Source of the DNA: Candidatus Pelagibacter sp.
Lineage (GTDB): Bacteria > Pseudomonadota > Alphaproteobacteria > Pelagibacterales > Pelagibacteraceae
DNA: 64,000 nt
Direction of reading: 5' to 3'
Assembly: GCA_028404615.1 (NCBI GenBank)
Contig: JAOOBT010000001.1
Location: 62,001-126,000, forward strand
Below, in pieces: positions 8,911 through 17,405 of the stretch; the stretch's first letter is position 1, and each line of letters begins with the position of its first letter. The translations under genes were made by a program, and so were the position numbers. The notes under the pieces are model-generated. The model did no database searches. It was not told the origin of the DNA and saw only the letters and a program-made list of their open reading frames with translations.

Positions 8911-10431
8911 TTAGGACAATTTAGGAAGTAAAACCTCAACCTGCGCTCCTTTTGTATTAAGTCTATTTGAAGCTGCAATCGTGCCCTTATGTAATTGAAT
9001 TATGTTTTTTACAATATTTAAACCCAAGCCAGAATGTTTACCGAAACTTTTAGGTCTATTGCTATAAAAACGTTTAAAAATTTTCTGAGGAGATGTTTCA
9101 GCGAAACCAGGCCCTTCATCTTTTACTGACAGTAATAAATTACTTGAGGTTTCTTCAATACTAATTTCAATTTTTTGATTGTTTTGACTAAACGAAATAG
9201 AATTGTCTAATAAATTTGCGATAACTTGTTCTAATCGGTTGCTAATTCCGAATATGAAATGACCACTTTTACTTTTAATTTTATTTTTAACAACTATCTC
9301 AATTTTTTTGTTTTGGTTAATTAAGTCCTGATTAAAATCCTCGACAACACTGTTTATAATTTCAACTAGATTAATTTTACTCATTTTCTCGCGGGATAAA
9401 GATGCTTCATCTTTTAACATTTGAGTGTAATCAGTCATTAATCTTTCTATTCGTTCGACGTCATGATTTATTATTTTAAGAAGTTTTTCTCCTTCACTTT
9501 TTTCAGTAGTTTTATCTAAAAGTTCTGAAGCGCTTTTTAAAGACGCAAGAGGATTTCTTATTTCATGAGCTAAATCATTTGAAAATGTTTCTGCTCTATT
9601 AGTTCTCTGTTGTAATTCTTTTGTCATTTCATCAATTGATTGAGTTAGTTTTCCAATTTCATCATCTCTTACAAAAACTTTGTTTATATCAATTGTTTGA
9701 TTAGATTTTTTCTTAATTCCATCACTATATTTAACTAAAAGACCAATTGGCTTTAAAATATATTTATTTAAAAATAATGAAAAAATTAGAATCACGATCA
9801 TAACAGCAATCATGGTTCTAATAATAAATGCTTTCCTCTCTTTTACAGCGGTGGTGATATCATTCGCTTGTTCTGATACTACAATATATCCAATATCATT
9901 ATTTTGAAATTTAATTTTACTAAGCGTACTTACAAAAAAATTATTTTTTTCATCATTTGTAAGAGTCATAATTTCATCATTATATTTATTTCTAATTATG
10001 TCTTCAATTTCATCTTTTTGCTCTTCTTCTAGTCTTTCTTCAATTTCTGGTGTGATCGACTCGCTGCCTATGTTTTCCTCAAAAATTATATCTGATCCTG
10101 TAAATACACTTTGATCTAAATCTAAAATATTTGTATCGCCTATAAGGTTACCGGATAAATCATAAAACTGAACACGATCTAAACTTTGAAATAAAAATCT
10201 TGTGGAAAGCAAAAAATCTCTAATTCCTTCTTTAGTGTATTCTGTATTAAGTCTCTCAAGATTATCCTTTGTATTATTGATAACTATTTTATGATTATCA
10301 GATCTTTCTTTTACTAAAGTTGGTTGAATAGCCTCAAGGTATATGATTGTAAAAAGTCCTAAAACAGAAAAAACAGTAAGGTTAAATATTAAAAACTTCT
10401 TTAAAATAGAAGCTGATTTTTTTTGTTTCAT
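8911..10431 (-). CDS. chvG: Envelope-stress sensor histidine kinase, ChvG-like
   Basis: This 506-aa sensor kinase has TM1 (about 12-32), a periplasmic sensor region of about 170 residues containing an acidic stretch, TM2 (about 203-222), a HAMP domain, and the H-box DLAHEIRNPLAS with phospho-His289. N, G1 and G2 boxes follow (NLLDNSISFS, DEGPGF, GKHSGLGLNI). Its partner regulator overlaps its start by one base. With ahcY next door, this matches the ChvG/ExoS-ChvI systems that respond to acid or envelope stress. The signal in this organism is unknown, and the protein is somewhat shorter than typical rhizobial ChvG. Confidence 0.87.
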   Translation of the reverse strand: MKQKKSASILKKFLIFNLTVFSVLGLFTIIYLEAIQPTLVKERSDNHKIVINNTKDNLERLNTEYTKEGIRDFLLSTRFLFQSLDRVQFYDLSGNLIGDTNILDLDQSVFTGSDIIFEENIGSESITPEIEERLEEEQKDEIEDIIRNKYNDEIMTLTNDEKNNFFVSTLSKIKFQNNDIGYIVVSEQANDITTAVKERKAFIIRTMIAVMIVILIFSLFLNKYILKPIGLLVKYSDGIKKKSNQTIDINKVFVRDDEIGKLTQSIDEMTKELQQRTNRAETFSNDLAHEIRNPLASLKSASELLDKTTEKSEGEKLLKIINHDVERIERLMTDYTQMLKDEASLSREKMSKINLVEIINSVVEDFNQDLINQNKKIEIVVKNKIKSKSGHFIFGISNRLEQVIANLLDNSISFSQNNQKIEISIEETSSNLLLSVKDEGPGFAETSPQKIFKRFYSNRPKSFGKHSGLGLNIVKNIIQLHKGTIAASNRLNTKGAQVEVLLPKLS

Positions 10432-11129
10432 TAGCTAACATTCCATCTATACCCGCTTCCATATCTAGTTTCAATTGCAGAAAACTTCTCATCAACTTTT
10501 TTAAACTTTTTTCTTATTCTTTTTACGTGGCTATCGATTGTTCTATCTTCAATTTCAGTATTTTCTTTGTAAGCAATATCCATTAAATGTGCTCTTTCTT
10601 TAATAACACCAGGTCTTTTAGCTAATTCTTTAACGATTAAAAATTCTGTGGTAGTTAGTTTATCAGGCAAAGCTTTACCATTCCATTCACATTCTAACTG
10701 AGCTGGGTCTAATTTGAGTTTCCCGTGACTAATTATATTTTTTGTATCATCAACAGTAGTAGATTTTTTCCTAAGTTGAACTCTTATTCTTTCAATTAAA
10801 ACTTTAGTAGAAAAACCTCCAGATTTTTTAACAAAGTCATCAGCTCCCAATTTCAAACCAAGCAATTCGTCAACCTCATCATCTTTTGAAGTTAAGAAAA
10901 TTATTGGAATTGACAATTTTTTTTTCAGTTTTTTTAGTAATTCTTCACCATCCATCCTAGGCATTTTTATATCCAAAATTGCTAGGTCAGGTGGATTTCT
11001 GGTTAATCCGATTAAAGCCGAATCTCCATCTATATAAGTTTGAACTTTAAATCCTTCTCTTTCCAAAGCCATACTTATACTAGTAAGTATGTTTCTATCG
11101 TCATCAACTAAAGCGATTGTTTGAGCCAT
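10431..11129 (-). CDS. chvI: OmpR-family response regulator, ChvI-like
   Basis: The 232-aa regulator has a receiver domain with phosphoacceptor Asp53 (AILDIKMPRMDG), the conserved LTSKDD segment, and a C-terminal winged-helix DNA-binding domain (TTTEFLIVKELAKRPGVI, then DRTIDSHVKRIRKKF and RYGSGYRW). It is the presumed target of the ChvG-like kinase, with which it shares one base. Members of this pair control envelope and acid-stress genes in other Alphaproteobacteria. The gene lies 39 bp downstream of polA on the same strand. Confidence 0.9.
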   Translation of the reverse strand: MAQTIALVDDDRNILTSISMALEREGFKVQTYIDGDSALIGLTRNPPDLAILDIKMPRMDGEELLKKLKKKLSIPIIFLTSKDDEVDELLGLKLGADDFVKKSGGFSTKVLIERIRVQLRKKSTTVDDTKNIISHGKLKLDPAQLECEWNGKALPDKLTTTEFLIVKELAKRPGVIKERAHLMDIAYKENTEIEDRTIDSHVKRIRKKFKKVDEKFSAIETRYGSGYRWNVS

Positions 11130-11168
11130 ATTTTTATTTTCTTAATTATGTTGTCAAAATTTAGGCGT

Positions 11169-13934
11169 TCAATGAGCTTCACCCCAATTATTACCAGAAT
11201 TAATACTTACCTCCAAAGGTATTGAAAACATATGATGGTCTGAACTAGAAACTGAGATCATTGCTTGTTTAACAATTTTTTTAACTTCATTTTCATCTCT
11301 CTTTAAACACTCAAAAATAAGTTCATCATGGATTTGTAAAAGCATTTTTGCTTTCTTTTTTTCTTCAAGAATCTGATCAATTTTAATCATAGCTAGCCTA
11401 ATAATGTCTGCAGCCGATCCTTGTATTGGAGCATTAATAGCTGCCCTTTCTTGGAATGCCCGGACACTAAAATTTTTGTCATTAATACCTCTTAAGTGAA
11501 TTCTTCTTCCAAAAATATTAGTAACAAAACCTTGTTTTCTACATGTTTGAATCGTCGTATTCATATAATCTTTTATTTCAGGGAATTTTTTAAAATATGA
11601 ATTAATAAAATTTAAAGCTTCTTCATTTGACACTGATATTTGTTTAGCTAGACCATATTGTGTAATTCCATAAATGATCCCAAAATTGATCGCTTTTGCT
11701 TTTCTTCTAAAATCATCTGTTACTTTTGTGATTGGCACATCAAATACTTGGCTTGCAGTTAATGAGTGAATATCTTGATTGTTTTTAAAAGCTTTTTTTA
11801 ACTCTTTTACATCTGCCATGTCAGCAAGAATTCTCATTTCTATTTGATTATAGTCTGCTGAAATTAATATATTATCTTTGTCTGCTATAAAGGCTTTTCT
11901 TATTTCTTTGCCATCTAGAGTTTTTATAGGAATATTTTGTAAATTAGGATCGCTAGATGCGAGCCTTCCTGTATTGGTTGCAGCTAATAAGAAAGAGGTA
12001 TGGACTCTTTTTGTTTTTTTACTTATGTGATCTTGTAAAGCATCCGTATAGGTACTTTTTAATTTTGAAACCTGGCGCCATTCTAAAATTAACTTAGGAA
12101 ATTTATGTCCAGTTAATGCAAGATCTTCTAAGATTTTTGCACTAGTGGCTAAACTTCCTTTTTTTGTTTTCTTTAATTTTGCTATCTTAAGATCATTATA
12201 GATTATTTCACCCAATTGTTTTGGTGATCCAATATTAAATTTTTTGCCAGAAACTTTGTAAATTTCTTTTTCTATCTTTATAAGTCTTTCCTCAAATTTT
12301 TTTGAAAGTTTTTTAAGGTAAGTGTCATCTACTTTTATACCGTTGGTTTCAAGTTTTGAAAGAATTTTTATCATTGGTTTTTCAAAAACTTCATAAATTT
12401 TTTCTAACTTCTCTTCGGAAACTCTTTCAGATAAAATTTCATACAATCTTAACGTTACATCTGCATCTTCTGCTGCATATTCAGTTGCAGTTTTTAAATC
12501 TACAGCTGAAAAATTTAATTGTTTTTTTCCAGTACCTACTACATCTTTATAAGAAATAGTTTTATGACGTAGATGTAATTCGGATAGCGTATCCATATTA
12601 TGTCTATTGTTACCAGCATCAAGTGTGTATGAAAGTAACATTGTGTCTTCTACAGGACTCATTTCAATGCCTTGGTTTTTGAAGATAATATAATCGTATT
12701 TTATATTTTGGCCGACTTTTTTTATACTTGAGTCTTCTAAAATTAATTTAAGTTTTTTTAAAACTAAATCTTTTTTTAATTCAGTTTTTTCTTTATGACC
12801 AACTGGAATATAGTAAGCTTCATTAGCTTCATAACATATTGAGACACCAACTAGTTCGGCTTCTTGTGGATTTAATGATGAGGTTTCAGTATCTACTGCT
12901 ATAACTGATTTTTCATTTAACCTTTCAATTAGTTCATTCAGTTGATTTTCTTTTAAAATAGTTTTGTAGGACTTTTTGCTTATTTTATTGCTTTTTTTTA
13001 TCAGGCTTTTATCTTTAACATTTTTATTTTCTGGCTCACCATAAAAACTAATTGCTTGGCTTAGCAATCTATTAAATTCCATCTCTCTTAAAAAATCATA
13101 CAATTTGTCTCTATTAATATCTTTAATAATAAAATCGGTAACATCATTTTTTAGAGGAACATCATTTTTTAATGTTACTAATTGCTTGCTAATCATAGCT
13201 TTATCTTTATTTAATAATAATGTTTCTCGTCTTTTGTTCTGAGGTATTTCTGATGCTTTTTTTAACAAATTTTCTAAAGTTTCATATTTTTTTATAAGTT
13301 CCGCTGCAGTCTTTATTCCTATGCCTGGTACACCTGGCACATTATCTGAACTATCTCCAGCAAGCGATTGTACATCGATTACTTGTTCTGGTTTAACTCC
13401 GAATTTATCAAGCACCTCTTTTTCACCTATTAATTTGCTTTTCATCGGATCGAATAATCTGACCTTATTTGAAACTAATTGCATCAAATCTTTATCAGAC
13501 GATATTACAGTAACCTTAGCTCCAGCCTCTGAAATTTTTTTGGCGTACGTAGCTATTAGATCGTCAGCTTCATAATTTAAAAGTTCGATAGAAGGAAGAT
13601 TAAATGCTTCAACTGATTTTCTGATATATTCAAATTGTGGTACTAAGTCATCAGGTGCCTCTGATCTATTTGCTTTATATTCGCTATAAATTTCATTTCT
13701 GAAATTTTTTCTCGCTGAGTCAAATATTACAGCAAAATGTGTTGGTCGGTTTTCTGAGTCATCTGACCTCGCGTCTTCTAAAAGTTTAAATAGCATGGAA
13801 CAAAAACCACTCACGGCTCCTGTTGGTAATCCGTCGCTTTTTCTAGATAAGGGTGGTAAAGCATAGTACGCTCGAAAAATGTAGCCTGAACCATCAATTA
13901 AGTAAAAATGGTCTGTTTTTTTTATCGAAGTCAT
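11169..13934 (-). CDS. polA: DNA polymerase I
   Basis: The 921-aa protein has three domains in order. The N-terminal 5'-3' exonuclease spans about 1-290 (YLIDGSGYIFRAYYALPPL; GDSSDNVPGVPGIGIKTA). The 3'-5' proofreading domain retains catalytic residues (AVDTETSSL, NIKYDYIIF, YAAEDADVTLRLYEIL). The family-A polymerase core has motif A ADYNQIEMRILADM, motif B RRKAKAINFGIIYG and motif C QIHDELIFEC. Motif A reads DYNQIEMR rather than the more usual DYSQIELR. It fills gaps in repair and removes Okazaki primers. It is divergent from the ABC ATPase gene across 43 bp. Confidence 0.97.
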   Translation of the reverse strand: MTSIKKTDHFYLIDGSGYIFRAYYALPPLSRKSDGLPTGAVSGFCSMLFKLLEDARSDDSENRPTHFAVIFDSARKNFRNEIYSEYKANRSEAPDDLVPQFEYIRKSVEAFNLPSIELLNYEADDLIATYAKKISEAGAKVTVISSDKDLMQLVSNKVRLFDPMKSKLIGEKEVLDKFGVKPEQVIDVQSLAGDSSDNVPGVPGIGIKTAAELIKKYETLENLLKKASEIPQNKRRETLLLNKDKAMISKQLVTLKNDVPLKNDVTDFIIKDINRDKLYDFLREMEFNRLLSQAISFYGEPENKNVKDKSLIKKSNKISKKSYKTILKENQLNELIERLNEKSVIAVDTETSSLNPQEAELVGVSICYEANEAYYIPVGHKEKTELKKDLVLKKLKLILEDSSIKKVGQNIKYDYIIFKNQGIEMSPVEDTMLLSYTLDAGNNRHNMDTLSELHLRHKTISYKDVVGTGKKQLNFSAVDLKTATEYAAEDADVTLRLYEILSERVSEEKLEKIYEVFEKPMIKILSKLETNGIKVDDTYLKKLSKKFEERLIKIEKEIYKVSGKKFNIGSPKQLGEIIYNDLKIAKLKKTKKGSLATSAKILEDLALTGHKFPKLILEWRQVSKLKSTYTDALQDHISKKTKRVHTSFLLAATNTGRLASSDPNLQNIPIKTLDGKEIRKAFIADKDNILISADYNQIEMRILADMADVKELKKAFKNNQDIHSLTASQVFDVPITKVTDDFRRKAKAINFGIIYGITQYGLAKQISVSNEEALNFINSYFKKFPEIKDYMNTTIQTCRKQGFVTNIFGRRIHLRGINDKNFSVRAFQERAAINAPIQGSAADIIRLAMIKIDQILEEKKKAKMLLQIHDELIFECLKRDENEVKKIVKQAMISVSSSDHHMFSIPLEVSINSGNNWGEAH

Positions 13935-13977
13935 ATATACATATTACATTGAATCCTTCGCTTAAATTAAAAAAACC

Positions 13978-14907
13978 ATGACTAAAAACGTTTTAACTGT
14001 TGAAAATCTAACTAAAATTTATTCGAATTCTAAAACAAAAAAGGAAAATAAAGCTCTATCGAATTTAAATTTTGAGGTGAAACAAGGTGAAGTTTTTGGA
14101 TTATTGGGGCCTAATGGTGCAGGAAAGACAACATTTTTAAGTATATTAGGAGGCACCGTGATTAAAACAGCAGGGAATATTAATGTATGGGGTTTTGATT
14201 TAGATAAAAATCCTAGACAGGTTAGAGCATCCTTAGGTATTGTTCCTCAAGAAGTAAACTTAGATGCTTTTTTTAGCCCACAACAACTTTTAGAACTTCA
14301 AGCAGGTTTATATGGTATTACAAAAAAGGATAGAATTACGGACTTAATATTAAAAATGGTTGCCCTAGAGGATAAAGCAAATGCATATTCAAGAAGTCTA
14401 TCTGGAGGAATGAAGAGAAGGTTGCTTATTGCCAAAGCGATGGTTCATCAACCTCCAATATTAATTCTTGATGAACCTACGGCTGGTGTCGATGTTGAAT
14501 TAAGAAATAATCTTTGGGAAAATGTAAAAGAATTAAACAAAGAGGGTGTAACGATAATTTTAACAACACATTACCTTGTCGAAGCGCAGGAAATGTGTGA
14601 TCGTATAGCAATACTTGATAAAGGTAATCTTGTGGCTCTTGATACAACTGAAAGACTTTTAGAAAGAATTCAGACAAAGAAAATTAAATTTAAGGTTAAA
14701 GATTTTGATTTAAATAATAAATTATCTATGAAAGGTATTGAATTTAATATTATTTCGAAAAATATAATAGGAGTTTCATATAAAAAAAATTCTTTAGATT
14801 TTACAGAAATTATCAATTACCTAAATAAAAATAGCATTAAAATAGAAGATATTTCTACTGATGACGGGGATTTAGAGGACGTATTTGTTCAATTAACAAA
14901 GCACTAG
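13978..14907 (+). CDS. ABC-2-type transporter ATP-binding protein without adjacent permease
   Basis: This 309-aa ATPase has Walker A (GLLGPNGAGKTTFLS), Q-loop (IVPQEVNLD), signature (RSLSGGMKRRLLIA), Walker B (ILILDEPTAGVD) and H-loop (LTTHYLVEAQEM). The C-terminal extension of about 80 residues is typical of exporters of the YadG/CcmA/DrrA type. Such ATPases normally pair with an ABC-2 membrane protein encoded alongside, but the next gene, 31 bp downstream, is bioY. It does not resemble the ECF/BioM class closely, so a functional link to BioY is not implied by sequence. The permease may lie elsewhere in the genome. Confidence 0.88.
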   Translation: MTKNVLTVENLTKIYSNSKTKKENKALSNLNFEVKQGEVFGLLGPNGAGKTTFLSILGGTVIKTAGNINVWGFDLDKNPRQVRASLGIVPQEVNLDAFFSPQQLLELQAGLYGITKKDRITDLILKMVALEDKANAYSRSLSGGMKRRLLIAKAMVHQPPILILDEPTAGVDVELRNNLWENVKELNKEGVTIILTTHYLVEAQEMCDRIAILDKGNLVALDTTERLLERIQTKKIKFKVKDFDLNNKLSMKGIEFNIISKNIIGVSYKKNSLDFTEIINYLNKNSIKIEDISTDDGDLEDVFVQLTKH

Positions 14908-14938
14908 ATTTTAACGAAAAAAAAGTTAAATTAATATT

Positions 14939-15490
14939 ATGGAATTAGTTAAAAATTTTAAAAATTCAAAAATAATAAAATATGCTTTCGTTGCGTTGCT
15001 TGGAAGCATTTTATTAGCTATATCTTCAAAAGTTAAGATACCTTTTTATCCTGTGCCAATGACAATGCAAACTTTAGTGGTAATTGTGATAGGAATTGCT
15101 TTTGGTTGGAAGTTAGGATTAGCAACTATCTCATTATATTTATTTGAAGGTATTCTTGGAATGCCTGTTTTTTCTGGTACACCTGAAAAAGGAGTTGGTC
15201 TTATCTATTTCACTGGGCCAACAATGGGATATTTAATTGGTTTCTTGATTGCAGTTTTTTTAGCGGGTAAGTTTGTTTACAATAATAATTTAATTCAAAA
15301 TTTTTTGAAAATTTTATTCGCCACAAGCTTTATTTATTTATTAGGTGTAATATGGTTAGGAAGTTTAATTGGATGGGATAAACCAATTTTCAAACTGGGG
15401 GTACAACCTTTTCTATTAGCTGAACTATTTAAAATCTTGATAGCAACTTTTGCAATTAAGCAAATATTAAAAATAAGAAAATTTATTTAG
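14939..15490 (+). CDS. bioY: Biotin transporter BioY (substrate-binding S component)
   Basis: The 183-aa membrane protein shows about six helices and the BioY motifs IPFYPVPMTMQTLVV (residues 34-48), LYLFEGILGMPVFSG, and FTGPTMGYLIGF. BioY binds biotin in the membrane; it can act alone at low capacity or with an energising ECF module. No BioM/BioN genes are in the window. It follows the ABC ATPase by 31 bp, perhaps on the same transcript. It ends 1 bp from the convergent regA stop. Import of biotin would suit an organism with reduced vitamin synthesis (inference). Confidence 0.92.
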   Translation: MELVKNFKNSKIIKYAFVALLGSILLAISSKVKIPFYPVPMTMQTLVVIVIGIAFGWKLGLATISLYLFEGILGMPVFSGTPEKGVGLIYFTGPTMGYLIGFLIAVFLAGKFVYNNNLIQNFLKILFATSFIYLLGVIWLGSLIGWDKPIFKLGVQPFLLAELFKILIATFAIKQILKIRKFI

Positions 15491-15491
15491 A

Positions 15492-16064
15492 TTATCTCGG
15501 AGATCTTTTTGAAAGAATTCTTTGAAGTGTTCTTCTGTGCATCTTTAATCTTCTAGCTGTTTCTGAAACATTTCTATTACATAGTTCAAACACTCTATGA
15601 ATATGTTCCCATTTCACGCGATCAGCTGACATCGGATTTTCAGGGGGTTTGGCTTTAGACTCTGGTGATGCTAACAACGCCGACTCAACGTCATCTGCAT
15701 CAACTGGTTTAGCAATATAATCAATTGCTCCAGCTTTGACTGCGGCTACAGCCGTAGGTAGATTCCCGTAACCCGTTAACATTACAATTCTGCAATCTTT
15801 TTTGTTTTTAGATAATTCTTTCACAACATCAAGCCCATTTCCATCCTCAAGCCTTAAATCAACGCAGGCAAAGCTTGGGGGGGTGGTTTTAACCATGTTA
15901 AGCCCTTCAGCAACTGTTTTGGCCTCTTTGACTTGAAAACCCTTCTTTTCCATGGCTCTAGCCAATCTTCCTCTTAAAGGATCGTCGTCATCAACGATTA
16001 ATAGCGTTTTATCTACAAAGTCAGACAATTTTAGCTGCTCTGGCAAATTTTTTTGCGATCTCAT
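15492..16064 (-). CDS. regA: Redox-responsive response regulator RegA/PrrA/ActR
   Basis: The 190-aa protein has an N-terminal receiver with acidic cluster DDDD, phosphoacceptor Asp69 in CVDLRLEDGNG, and MLTGYG plus AGAIDYIAKP. A proline-rich linker (residues about 135-145) leads to a Fis-type helix-turn-helix, NVSETARRLKMHRRTLQRILSKR. This C-terminus is almost invariant in the RegA family. RegA is normally phosphorylated by RegB and controls respiration, carbon and nitrogen genes according to redox state. Here regA is separated from regB (19326-20615) by a three-gene polyamine operon on the other strand. Confidence 0.95.
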   Translation of the reverse strand: MRSQKNLPEQLKLSDFVDKTLLIVDDDDPLRGRLARAMEKKGFQVKEAKTVAEGLNMVKTTPPSFACVDLRLEDGNGLDVVKELSKNKKDCRIVMLTGYGNLPTAVAAVKAGAIDYIAKPVDADDVESALLASPESKAKPPENPMSADRVKWEHIHRVFELCNRNVSETARRLKMHRRTLQRILSKRSPR

Positions 16065-16123
16065 GAGGTCTTATATGGGCACGATTTATGTGAATACAAC
16101 AGTCAAATAGCGACATTTTTTCC

Positions 16124-16204
16124 TTTACACAAAGTCAAAAAAACCTTAAACGCAAAATAATTAAGGTTTTTTTTATTAAATTTTTTAAAAAACCTTTGTG
16201 TAAA
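16124..16204 (+). promoter_or_regulatory. Structured 5' leader of the decarboxylase operon; candidate attenuator / speF-leader-like RNA
   Basis: Perfect nested inverted repeats are visible. The outer arms TTTACACAAAG (16124-16134) and CTTTGTGTAAA (16194-16204) are exact complements. Inside, AAAAAAACCTTAA (16137-16149) pairs with TTAAGGTTTTTTT (16161-16173), followed by more T, which looks like an intrinsic terminator. An alternative pairing, GGTTTTTT (16165-16172) with AAAAAACC (16187-16194), would exclude both. The Shine-Dalgarno GAGGGA (16210-16215) and ATG 16224 follow immediately. Alphaproteobacterial ornithine-decarboxylase genes are known to carry a structured speF leader. That this is the same family is inference, not shown. 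Confidence 0.6.
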
Positions 16205-16223
16205 CAAACGAGGGACACATGAA

Positions 16224-17405
16224 ATGGGAAAATTTAAATCAGTTAACGAATTAGTTAACTTATTACAACCAGATTATCCCGTATACTGCATACGGCTTAA
16301 CGAGATTAAAAAATCCGTAAAATTTTTTAAGGAAAATTTTCCAGGAAAGATACTATACGCTGTTAAAACAAATCCAAACGAAAAAATTATTAAACAAATA
16401 ATTAATAACGGCATCAATGAATTTGATGTTGCCTCTTTAAATGAAATTAAGCTTATTAAAAAAATTAAATCAGATTCAAAGTTGCACTTTATGCATACGA
16501 TTAAAAGTAAAGAGAGTATTTCTTCAGCATACTTCGACTACGGTATTAAAAGTTTCTCTCTTGATAGCAAAGATGAACTAAGAAAGATTTTGGAAGCTAC
16601 TAACCAAGCAAAAGATTTAGAATTATTTGTAAGAATTGCAATTTCAAATGAACATGCAGAAATAGATTTATCTAGAAAATTCGGCGCTCTACCATCCGAA
16701 GCTTTGGGATTAGTTAGATTATGTAAAGATCATTCAAAAAAACTTGGAATAAGTTTTCACGTTGGTTCTCAGTGCATGCATAAAATTTCTTATTCTAAGG
16801 GCATACGTGAGATAGGAAACATAATAAAAAAAACAAAGATAGTTCCAGACACAATCAATGTTGGAGGTGGTTTTCCTTCTATTTATCCAGACCTTAATCC
16901 TGAACCATTAATAAATTATATGGACGAAATAAAAAAAGAACTAAATAATTTAAAACTAAATAAATTACCTGAAATAATTTGCGAGCCAGGAAGGTCTCTT
17001 GTAGCAGAAAGTGGATCTACAATTGTTAAAATTATTTTAAGAAAAAAAAATAGCCTGTATATTAATGATGGAACATATGGATCTTTATTTGACGCTGGTG
17101 CACCAAATTTTGTTTTACCATCAAAAATGATCACAGACAGAAGAGTTCAGTCTAAAAAACTTACCGCTTTTAGTTTTTTTGGACCTACTTGTGATGGATT
17201 AGATTATATGAAAGGTCCTTTTTTGTTACCAAATAATATAAAAGAAGGTGACTATATAGAGTTAGGTCAGCTAGGTGCTTACAGTCTTACTTTTAGAACA
17301 AACTTTAATGGTTTTTATTCAAATGAAATCCACGAATTAAGTGACAAACCAATTATATCTATGTACGATAATACAAATGATAAAGTTGGTTCTTTAGTAG
17401 CTTAA
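16224..17405 (+). CDS. PLP-dependent ornithine/diamino-acid decarboxylase (alanine-racemase fold)
   Basis: The 393-aa product belongs to the fold-type III decarboxylases. PLP-binding Lys48 lies in LYAVKTNPN. Other motifs are FHVGSQC, the phosphate loop NVGGGFPSIYP, CEPGRSLVAESG, and the catalytic-Cys segment FGPTCDGLDYM. The reaction is probably L-ornithine to putrescine, feeding the next gene; lysine or carboxynorspermidine as substrate is possible. Its TAA overlaps the next ATG by one base. The upstream gap of about 160 bp holds a strongly structured leader, so expression is probably attenuated. In Alphaproteobacteria this gene type is usually labelled speF/odc. Confidence 0.88.
   Translation: MGKFKSVNELVNLLQPDYPVYCIRLNEIKKSVKFFKENFPGKILYAVKTNPNEKIIKQIINNGINEFDVASLNEIKLIKKIKSDSKLHFMHTIKSKESISSAYFDYGIKSFSLDSKDELRKILEATNQAKDLELFVRIAISNEHAEIDLSRKFGALPSEALGLVRLCKDHSKKLGISFHVGSQCMHKISYSKGIREIGNIIKKTKIVPDTINVGGGFPSIYPDLNPEPLINYMDEIKKELNNLKLNKLPEIICEPGRSLVAESGSTIVKIILRKKNSLYINDGTYGSLFDAGAPNFVLPSKMITDRRVQSKKLTAFSFFGPTCDGLDYMKGPFLLPNNIKEGDYIELGQLGAYSLTFRTNFNGFYSNEIHELSDKPIISMYDNTNDKVGSLVA

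Noticed and set aside
12356..12559. Plus-strand ORF inside polA, and similar antisense ORFs elsewhere (for example 8024-8290, 41662-41949)
   Set aside because: They lie wholly within strongly conserved genes on the other strand, have low-complexity composition and no recognisable domain.
14908..14938. Terminator between the ABC ATPase gene and bioY
   Set aside because: TTTAAC and GTTAAA can pair, but the stem is six AT-rich pairs with no following T tract.
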